Assembly: GCA_016840245.1 (NCBI GenBank)
Contig: JAEOST010000212.1
Span: 1 to 8,463, forward strand
Source of the DNA: Candidatus Thorarchaeota archaeon
Lineage (GTDB): Archaea > Asgardarchaeota > Thorarchaeia > Thorarchaeales > Thorarchaeaceae
Reading direction: 5' to 3'
DNA: 8,463 nt
Position numbers and translations under genes: made by a program. Shown in pieces: positions 1 to 5,654 of this stretch (the first letter of the stretch is position 1; the number at the start of each line of letters is the position of its first letter). The notes below the pieces were generated by a model. That model made no database searches. It worked only from the letters and a program-made list of their open reading frames with translations, and was not told the DNA's origin.

Positions 1-1
1 G

Positions 2-772
2 TATCATTCTCATTCACTGGAAAGGATTGGACCTAATCGATTTATCCTCTATGACAACGACTTTCAGAATACTACAAGTGATAGCCCCATATTTACTGGG
101 ACCTCGCGTATGCTCGAGCTTGTCATTGACGAAACAACAATGACAGCCAATGTGACGTGGATGTGGGAGGCACCTGACTCATATTACTGCACAGCATGGG
201 GAGATGCGGACAGATTACCAGATGGTAATACCCTAGGAACATTCGCATGGATTTGGCATGATGCATACTTGACTGAGGTCAATCAAGCAGGGGAAAAAGT
301 GTGGGAGATGCAAATTAACTTCACCGCCACTCACAGATATGGTGTCTACAGGATGGAGAGATTCTACGAACAGCCAATTGTAGAATTTGTTGAGGCAGAC
401 ACAACCATTGACGCAGGTACAAGTGCCAATGTCACACTTAGGACGTGGAACACACTCAGGACAAGGGAGCCATACCCGGGGAGGGTACAAGTTTGGGAAG
501 ATGGCTTACTCCTCAGGGAGATGGACTTCCGTTTCGAACCTCATTGGCAAGAAACAGAAGTCACGGTTGATATTCCAATGTTGAACGGAGGTCTGCATAA
601 CCTAGATGTCAATATCATAAATAATGATGATATTGCGTCCGAGGTTATTGGTATCGATGTCGCGGTTATTGGGGAACTACCAACTGAACCGGATTCAGGT
701 CCGGTTTTATTGTATGCAGGTATCGCTGTGTTGGCAATAGTAGTGATTGTTTTACTGATGCGGAGAGATTGA
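2..772 (+). CDS. Arylsulfotransferase (ASST)-like surface protein, C-terminal part (5' end outside window)
   Basis: The reading frame is open from base 2 to the TGA at 770-772, so the gene is cut by the left edge; the ATG at 110 is internal. The visible 256 residues begin with YHSHS followed by FILYDND, the block that in ASST-type beta-propellers carries the active-site His and the LFDNG-like strand. This part is closely similar (roughly half the residues by eye) to the complete ASST-like protein at 5655-7271, including shared WGDADRLP.GN, VWEM and YGVYRMER stretches. After about residue 125 comes a beta-rich, Ig-like domain, then an acidic/proline linker and one hydrophobic helix (about nt 690-757) ending in MRRD. 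This indicates an extracellular protein anchored at its C-terminus. Several N-x-S/T sequons (ANVT, INFT) suggest glycosylation. True ASSTs transfer sulfate between phenols without PAPS; whether this one is an enzyme is unproven. It converges on the polyketide synthase gene with a 1-base gap. Confidence 0.8.
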   Translation, partial: YHSHSLERIGPNRFILYDNDFQNTTSDSPIFTGTSRMLELVIDETTMTANVTWMWEAPDSYYCTAWGDADRLPDGNTLGTFAWIWHDAYLTEVNQAGEKVWEMQINFTATHRYGVYRMERFYEQPIVEFVEADTTIDAGTSANVTLRTWNTLRTREPYPGRVQVWEDGLLLREMDFRFEPHWQETEVTVDIPMLNGGLHNLDVNIINNDDIASEVIGIDVAVIGELPTEPDSGPVLLYAGIAVLAIVVIVLLMRRD

Positions 773-773
773 A

Positions 774-1889
774 CTAACCATCAATCTTCTCCATCAAACC
801 CACTTCTACCGTAATCCCTGGACCAAATGCAGCTGAAAATACGTTGCCTTTCTTATTGGCATCAGTCAGAATGTCTTCTAACACAAACATGATAGTTGTT
901 GAGCTCATATTGCCATATTCTTGCATAACTCGATACGAAGCATCAAGGTCCTCCTTGGTAATGTCAAGTGCTTCCTCTGCTCTCTCAAGAATTGAACGAC
1001 CGCCGGGATGAATAGCCCAAATGTCAATATCATCTTGCTTGATACCAGATTCTTCGAAAATCTTGTCCATTAGTGGTTTAATATTGTCTTTGACAATCTG
1101 AGGAACGTAAACGGAGAGTTTCATCAAGAATCCATGTTCACCTATTCGCCATGCCATGTCATTTTCAGTATTTGCTGCAAAGCTAGTTGCGAATTTGTGC
1201 ATGGCATACTTACTACCATGAACATCATCCTTGTGTGCAGAGATTAGAGCAGCTGAAATACCATCAGCAAATATAGCATTAGAAACTACAATATCTAGTT
1301 CCTCTCGTTGCTGAATGTGTACAGAACAGAGTTCAACATTGACAACAAGAACTCGTGCATCTGGATTGGCCAGACAGATATCCCGAGCCTGCTTCATTGC
1401 AGGAAAGGCTCCTTGGCAACCCATGAATCCAATGTTGTAGCGGTGAATACTCGGGTTGAGCTCTAAATCACGAACGAGAAAGAAATCCAGTCCGGGTGCA
1501 ACAAAGCCTGTACAACTTACGGTTATGACATGTGTAATCTTCTGCCGATCAAACTCAGGAATCGACTCGAACAGCTCCTTGGATGCAGCCAGTGTAAGTT
1601 TCTTGGCCTCCTTAATGAAGAGGTCATTTCGCTTGGCTGTTGATGGTTCTGGCTTTAAGGTCGGGTTGGGTGGATAGAAAGTGTACTCCGATGGGTCCTT
1701 GTCATAATCTTCAATGACTGTATGGCGTTTCTTAATCTGAGTGCCTTTGTAGAGCTTTTTCAGGAGCGTTCTCTTTTTCTCAGAATCACCAGCAAGTCTC
1801 AACAGAAATTCTAGAGCGAAATCTTGTGTGTAAGATTTCTCAGGAACCTTTGTGATGATTTTATGGAGATACACTGTGTCACTTGCCAT
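774..1889 (-). CDS. Type III polyketide synthase (chalcone/stilbene synthase-like)
   Basis: A 371-aa protein, normal length for the family. These homodimeric thiolase-fold enzymes extend a starter acyl-CoA with malonyl-CoA and cyclise it to phenols, resorcinols or pyrones. The Cys-His-Asn triad is visible: Cys158 in GFMGCQGAF, His294 in WAIHPGG, Asn327 in YGNMSS. Also present are VSCTGFVAPGLD (124-135), FADG (207-210, Phe207 matching the chalcone synthase gatekeeper Phe215) and the C-terminal AFGPGIT (354-360) that separates this family from FabH and HMG-CoA synthase. The second gatekeeper, Phe265 of chalcone synthase, appears to be Met256. VELCSVHI (185-192), with Cys and His in place of the plant Thr residues, resembles bacterial members, especially those I recall from Bacteroidetes. 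The start ATG at 1889 has AGGTG 8 bases upstream. The gene follows apgM on the same strand after 123 bases, probably with its own promoter. The product cannot be predicted. The family is uncommon in archaea, so lateral transfer is plausible. Confidence 0.93.
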   Translation of the reverse strand: MASDTVYLHKIITKVPEKSYTQDFALEFLLRLAGDSEKKRTLLKKLYKGTQIKKRHTVIEDYDKDPSEYTFYPPNPTLKPEPSTAKRNDLFIKEAKKLTLAASKELFESIPEFDRQKITHVITVSCTGFVAPGLDFFLVRDLELNPSIHRYNIGFMGCQGAFPAMKQARDICLANPDARVLVVNVELCSVHIQQREELDIVVSNAIFADGISAALISAHKDDVHGSKYAMHKFATSFAANTENDMAWRIGEHGFLMKLSVYVPQIVKDNIKPLMDKIFEESGIKQDDIDIWAIHPGGRSILERAEEALDITKEDLDASYRVMQEYGNMSSTTIMFVLEDILTDANKKGNVFSAAFGPGITVEVGLMEKIDG

Positions 1890-2012
1890 CAGTAATGCAC
1901 CTATCTAGAAGCAAACCTATGCCTTGGCATATAGAGTGTTAGGCTCGTGCAATATCGAAATAAGTTAAGGATATCGTTGCGGGATGTTTCCATTGTTCGA
2001 ATTGAAATGTCT
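1890..2012 (-). promoter_or_regulatory. Probable promoter region of the polyketide synthase gene, with palindrome and direct repeats
   Basis: This is the 123-base gap between apgM and the polyketide synthase gene. Read on the minus strand it holds a TATA-like CTATATG (about 1929-1936), which would place transcription start near 1905, just before the AGGTG at 1898-1902. A perfect 14-base inverted repeat, TATGCC-TT-GGCATA on + (1918-1931), overlaps the TATA-like element and could be an operator. Further upstream, ATATCG occurs at 1952-1957 and 1971-1976, a 19-base period. The element assignments are inference; the repeats are read directly. The small open frame crossing this gap is not convincing as a gene. 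Confidence 0.4.
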
Positions 2013-3254
2013 CTATGCACCAAATTTCTCAATTCTACCTGCATAACCCAATAGAAGTGGAAGAACATCCTTACCAAGAATTGTGTGAAGCGCTCCAACT
2101 GAGGCAGCGGTTTCTGAGAAGGTCTGTGCTGTATCTGGGCGTAGGTTGTACCTCCATATCATGATAGGAACTGGGTCGCAGGTGTGCTCTCCAACTGTGA
2201 CTGGTGTTGAATGATCCCCCGTGACTGCAATCACAATCTTCTCACCAACTCTCTCGACTATGTGCCCCACCATCTTATCAGACCGTTCTATTGCTAGAAT
2301 TTTCTGTTGAACATCATGGTCGTGGCTGGCATTATCTGTAGCCTTGATGTGGACAAAGATATAGTCGTACCCAGACTCCACACACTCAACGGTCTTTGCA
2401 GCAATGTTATCGAAGTTTGTATCTATGGTTCCAGTTTGTCCCTCAACCATAACATGGTCCATTCCAACGTATTTTGCACATCCGATGTATAATGCCCCTC
2501 CAGCGATGACTGCGCATCTGATTCCATACCTCTCTGTGATAGGTGGTTGGTCCATGTGTTGACCCTGCCCCCTGAGGAGTATGACATTTGCTGCAGGGAG
2601 ACCCCTCTCTTTACGAGCCTTATTGACATCAAGGTCACGAAGGCGTTCATTAGAGAGTTCAATGAACTTGTTCACTATTCGTGCAGTCTTCTCAGCCTCA
2701 GGAATCCTAGGCCTACACTCGAGGACTTTGACACCGGTCTCATGGGGATCTACATCTGTAATCTCAGGTGAGAGCCCTGGACCCTCAAGAACAACTGCAC
2801 CTCGATGTTCGACCGTGTGAATGAAGTGAACAGTGACATCTTCAATTTCAAGTCCATCAAGAACTTGCTGCAGGATTGCACCCTCTTCAGGTGAAACATC
2901 GCGTCCTGCTCGACGGTCTTGAACAACAAAGTCAGCATCTATTGTTGCGAAATTGGAACGAAACGCCACATCACCAGGCTTTGTTGAGAGGCCAGCACCC
3001 TGTGCCTCGAGAGGGCCTCGACCAGGATAACTATCATAGGGATCATACCCAAAGAGTGACAGGTGTGCTGCATCACTACCGGGAGTGATACCAAGACCGA
3101 TGACATTCATCAGTCCGACCTGACCCTCCTTGGCCATCCTATCAAAATTGGGGGTCTTGGCTGCCTCTAAAGGAGTCTTTCCTTTTAGTTCTGGAACTGG
3201 TCTGTCACCTAGTCCATCCAATATCACCATGATGGCTGTGCGTTTCTTCTCCAT
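2013..3254 (-). CDS. apgM: 2,3-bisphosphoglycerate-independent phosphoglycerate mutase, archaeal type
   Basis: A 413-aa cytosolic enzyme interconverting 3- and 2-phosphoglycerate in glycolysis/gluconeogenesis. It belongs to the archaeal ApgM branch (about 400-415 aa) of the alkaline-phosphatase superfamily, shorter than bacterial GpmI. Metal-site and catalytic motifs are intact: LDGLGDRP with Asp13; ITPGSDAAH with the nucleophile Ser60; HIKATDNASHDHD (302-314) with His302, Asp307, His311; GDHSTP (346-351) with Asp347 and His348; and His357 in GEHTCDP. The start ATG lies 3 bases after the enolase stop, and the GGAGGG Shine-Dalgarno sits inside the last enolase codons, so the two are co-transcribed and probably translationally coupled. 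A small inverted repeat lies between Shine-Dalgarno and start. Nothing appears truncated or replaced. Adjacent enolase and the nearby pyruvate kinase fit the pathway assignment. Confidence 0.96.
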   Translation of the reverse strand: MEKKRTAIMVILDGLGDRPVPELKGKTPLEAAKTPNFDRMAKEGQVGLMNVIGLGITPGSDAAHLSLFGYDPYDSYPGRGPLEAQGAGLSTKPGDVAFRSNFATIDADFVVQDRRAGRDVSPEEGAILQQVLDGLEIEDVTVHFIHTVEHRGAVVLEGPGLSPEITDVDPHETGVKVLECRPRIPEAEKTARIVNKFIELSNERLRDLDVNKARKERGLPAANVILLRGQGQHMDQPPITERYGIRCAVIAGGALYIGCAKYVGMDHVMVEGQTGTIDTNFDNIAAKTVECVESGYDYIFVHIKATDNASHDHDVQQKILAIERSDKMVGHIVERVGEKIVIAVTGDHSTPVTVGEHTCDPVPIMIWRYNLRPDTAQTFSETAASVGALHTILGKDVLPLLLGYAGRIEKFGA

Positions 3255-3271
3255 GGACTAATAGTCCCTCC
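3255..3271 (-). promoter_or_regulatory. apgM Shine-Dalgarno with overlapping inverted repeat at the enolase stop
   Basis: On the minus strand GGAGGG (3271-3266) is followed by the apgM ATG after 11 bases, a little longer than usual. The bases GGACTATTAGTCC (3267-3255) form a perfect inverted repeat with 6-base arms around a single T; as RNA, a GGAC/GUCC stem with a UAUUA loop is sterically reasonable. It contains the enolase UAG stop and shares its first two G's with the Shine-Dalgarno. Folding would shorten the effective spacing to the start. The sequence is observed; the function is inference. Confidence 0.45.
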
Positions 3272-4571
3272 AAGCAGTTTCAAATTTAGCTCCGGGGTAG
3301 CCACAGTCTCCTTCGAGGATGTGGTGAATTGCAATGAGTCGATTGTATTTCTCCACACGATCGCTCCTTGCAGGACCACCGGTCTTGATTTGTCCTGTCG
3401 AGAGTGCTACAACAAGATCTGCGATGAACGTATCACCTGTTTCACCACTCCGATGGCTCACAACCACTGGCCATCCGGCAGCGTTGGCAACATTGGCAGC
3501 CTCAATTGATTCACTTATGCTACCAATCTGATTTACCTTTAGTAATAGCGCATTTCCAGCTCCCATCTCAATGCATCTCTTCACAGTGGGAGGGTGTGTA
3601 ACAGTAAGATCGTCAGTGACCACTTGGATTTTCGTCTTCTTTGTGTACTCAGCAAAGTCCTCAAACGCCTCTTCCTCGAATGGGTCTTCAACGCTCTTAA
3701 TTGGAAATGTCTTCTCAAGATCAATGTAGAGATCTAGGAGCTCGCCAGAGTCCATTGTCTTACCATCGATTTCATACTTGCCATCCTTGTAGAATCCACT
3801 CGCTGCTGCATCAATCCCTAAGACAACATCCTTCCCTGGAGCATATCCTGCCTCTTCAGATGCACCTACAATCTCTTCAAATGCGTCATAGGTTGTCTGT
3901 AGACCATATCCACAGAAACCACCCTCATCACCTACGTGTTTTCCCATTCGTCCGTATTTTTTGATCATTCGTTTTCCAAGCAGATGATAGACCTCAGCAA
4001 CACATTGAATCCCATCCAGGATGTTATCAGCACCACCAGGGAGAATCATGAACTCTTGAATTGCGAGGTTATTTCCTGCATGAGCCCCTCCGTTAATCAC
4101 GTTTGACATAGGAACAGGTTGGAGATATCTCGCATCCTTTCCAATAACCTTAGTTCGAAGATATTGAAAGAGTTCCATATCGAGGTGCTTTGCTGCAGCA
4201 ACAGCCGTTGCCATTGATACAGAGAGTATAGCATTAGCCCCAAGCTCCTTCTTTCCCTCACTTGGATCAATCTTGAACATTGCTTTGTCAATTTCCTCAT
4301 GAGACAATGGGTCATGACCTATGAGGCCCTTAGCGAGAGGTCCATTTACATTGGCAATTGCCTTTGACACACCCTTACCCCCATATCTTGTTCCACCATC
4401 TCGAAGCTCTACAGCCTCACGAAGTCCAGTAGAGGCTCCACTAGGAACCTTAGCAACACCTGTTGTTCTATCAGAGAGCGTCACCTTGGTCATGAGTGTT
4501 GGATTTCCACGAGAGTCCAGAATTTCAATAGCTTTGATTTCAGAAATTTCAACCAACTGATTCACCGCCAT
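3258..4571 (-). CDS. eno: Enolase (phosphopyruvate hydratase)
   Basis: A 437-aa enzyme converting 2-phosphoglycerate to phosphoenolpyruvate, Mg-dependent, cytosolic. Family landmarks are present: SRGNPT near the N-terminus, the mobile loop SGAST (44-48), His164 and Glu173, DEGG with Glu216, metal ligands Asp254, Glu295 and Asp320, the catalytic Lys345 in LLLKVNQIGS, VSHRSGET (371-378) with His373/Arg374/Ser375, and Lys396 in QIKTG. The open frame extends upstream to 4670, but those 33 extra codons are not enolase-like and run through the predicted TATA box at 4611-4619; the ATG at 4571 begins the conserved fold (MAVNQLVEIS). There is no clear Shine-Dalgarno before it, consistent with a short leader. 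It is the first gene of an eno-apgM operon, divergent from the sugar epimerase gene. Confidence 0.97.
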   Translation of the reverse strand: MAVNQLVEISEIKAIEILDSRGNPTLMTKVTLSDRTTGVAKVPSGASTGLREAVELRDGGTRYGGKGVSKAIANVNGPLAKGLIGHDPLSHEEIDKAMFKIDPSEGKKELGANAILSVSMATAVAAAKHLDMELFQYLRTKVIGKDARYLQPVPMSNVINGGAHAGNNLAIQEFMILPGGADNILDGIQCVAEVYHLLGKRMIKKYGRMGKHVGDEGGFCGYGLQTTYDAFEEIVGASEEAGYAPGKDVVLGIDAAASGFYKDGKYEIDGKTMDSGELLDLYIDLEKTFPIKSVEDPFEEEAFEDFAEYTKKTKIQVVTDDLTVTHPPTVKRCIEMGAGNALLLKVNQIGSISESIEAANVANAAGWPVVVSHRSGETGDTFIADLVVALSTGQIKTGGPARSDRVEKYNRLIAIHHILEGDCGYPGAKFETAWRDY

Positions 4572-4595
4572 TATCCAAAACGATTCAAGGAAGAG

Positions 4596-4620
4596 AGTAG
4601 AACTACTGCGATTTATACTA
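4596..4620 (-). promoter_or_regulatory. Enolase promoter: TATA box and downstream palindrome
   Basis: On the minus strand TAGTATAAAT (4620-4611) is a good archaeal TATA-like element. It puts transcription start near 4585-4590 and gives a leader of about 15 bases before the ATG at 4571. Immediately downstream lies AGTAG-TT-CTACT (4607-4596), a perfect 12-base inverted repeat, a place where a repressor could block polymerase. The box supports the shorter enolase start. On the plus strand the same bases read GATTTATACT and could serve the epimerase gene. The call rests on sequence and spacing only. Confidence 0.45.
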
Positions 4621-4673
4621 ATGCATGAGTGCGCCGGAAGAATTTCTGTAGCTAGCAAGATATATGACACTCA

Positions 4674-4688
4674 GAGAGGTTCAATGGG
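4674..4688 (+). promoter_or_regulatory. Ribosome binding site of the epimerase gene
   Basis: GAGAGGT at 4674-4680 lies 8 bases before the ATG at 4689 and decides this start. An ATG at 4684 meets a TGA after two codons, so it is not the start. An in-frame ATG at 4698 is a weaker alternative with poorer spacing. A TATATGA stretch at about 4660-4667 is too close for a normal leader; the TTTATAC at 4612-4618 is a better plus-strand TATA candidate. Confidence 0.6.
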
Positions 4689-5648
4689 ATGAGTAAAATG
4701 GAACGCGTTTTGGTAACAGGTGGTGCTGGCTTTATCGCAAGCCATCTGGTTGATAGATTGATTGCAGACTACGACGTGGTAGTTCTTGATGACCTGTCCG
4801 GAGGAGAACTGGAGAACATTGAACAACATATGGACAAGAGAAATTTCACTTTCATAAAAGGGAGCATCACATCTGAGGAGGACATCAACCGTTCTATAGA
4901 GGGAGTCACAACTGTGTTTCATTTTGCAGCTCAACCAGATGTGAGAATGAGCGTTGTCAATCCAATCGTTGATTTCAGAATAAATGTTGTAGGTGGAATG
5001 ACACTTCTAGAGAGTCTTCGTGATCATGATGTGAATAGAATTGTCTTTGCATCATCTGGTGGAACTGTCTATGGAGACTCAGAAGTATTTCCAACTCCAG
5101 AGAACGCACAACTGACCCCAATCAGTAACTATGGTGCGGCCAAGTGTGCATTTGAAATGTATCTCTCATCCTATTCAGAGCTCTATGGAATGAGTGCAAT
5201 CAGTCTACGACTAGCAAACATCATTGGTCCAAGACTAAGACATGGGATAATATTTGATCTGTATGATAAACTGAAGAAAGACCCATCTAAATTGGAAGTA
5301 CTCGGGACGGGCAGACAAGAGAAGGCGTACATGTACGTCTCTGATACTGTAGATGCTACTATTATTCTTGCAGAGCAGTTGAAGAAGGGACATGTACCAG
5401 TGAATGTAAGCTCAGGAGAACGACTGACAGTATCAAGAATCGCAGAACTTGTCTGTAGACTACTACAGGTTCCAGATGCTAGAATCGAGTATACAGGCAG
5501 TGAGCGAGGGTGGGCGGGAGATGTTGTGGTCACAGATCCAGACATCACACTTCTGAAAGAATTTGGATGGACCTCCAAGGTCAATCTTGAAGATGGAGTT
5601 AGACAGTATCTGATGTGGCTAGTAGAAAACTACGGTCATGTAAGATGA
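4689..5648 (+). CDS. NAD-dependent epimerase/dehydratase, nucleotide-sugar type (GalE-like extended SDR)
   Basis: A 319-aa extended short-chain dehydrogenase/reductase. Near the N-terminus VLVTGGAGFIASHLVD (7-22) is the NAD-binding Rossmann loop, with Ala in place of the usual third Gly, followed by LDDLSGG with Asp34/Asp35 at the ribose-binding position. HFAAQPDVRMSV (78-89), ASSGGTVYG (121-129) and YGAAK with Tyr148 and Lys152 form the active site. IGPR (179-182), the YMYVSDTVDA block (214-223) and RGWAGDV (273-279) are typical of UDP-sugar 4-epimerases and related dehydratases. The exact substrate cannot be read; UDP-glucose/galactose or the corresponding uronic or N-acetyl sugars are likely. 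It probably supplies sugars for surface glycans in the cytosol, which fits the sequon-rich surface protein encoded next to it. It ends 6 bases from that convergent gene. It is divergent from enolase and appears to be a single-gene transcription unit. Confidence 0.9.
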   Translation: MSKMERVLVTGGAGFIASHLVDRLIADYDVVVLDDLSGGELENIEQHMDKRNFTFIKGSITSEEDINRSIEGVTTVFHFAAQPDVRMSVVNPIVDFRINVVGGMTLLESLRDHDVNRIVFASSGGTVYGDSEVFPTPENAQLTPISNYGAAKCAFEMYLSSYSELYGMSAISLRLANIIGPRLRHGIIFDLYDKLKKDPSKLEVLGTGRQEKAYMYVSDTVDATIILAEQLKKGHVPVNVSSGERLTVSRIAELVCRLLQVPDARIEYTGSERGWAGDVVVTDPDITLLKEFGWTSKVNLEDGVRQYLMWLVENYGHVR

Positions 5649-5654
5649 TAGAGT

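Noticed and set aside
110..112. ATG at 110 as the start of the first gene
   Set aside because: The frame is open to the left edge, and the codons before it (YHSHS, FILYDND) match the paralogue at 5655-7271.
774..1889. KAS III (FabH) or archaeal HMG-CoA synthase as alternative identity
   Set aside because: Those share the fold and triad, but VSCTGxxAPGLD, the GFMGC nucleophile context and C-terminal FGPGIT are type III polyketide synthase features.
1901..2098. 65-codon minus-strand frame between the polyketide synthase and apgM genes
   Set aside because: It overlaps the apgM 3' end in another frame by 86 bases, resembles no known family and lacks a convincing ribosome site. The gap is better explained as a promoter region.
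4572..4670. 33-codon N-terminal extension of enolase (ATG at 4670)
   Set aside because: The extension is not enolase-like and runs through the predicted TATA box; the conserved protein begins at 4571.
4671..4934. 87-codon minus-strand frame opposite the epimerase start
   Set aside because: It is a shadow of the epimerase reading frame; composition and sequence show no family signature.
5183..5584. 133-codon minus-strand frame inside the epimerase gene
   Set aside because: Ser/Thr-rich antisense translation of a well-supported gene; no motif or ribosome site.
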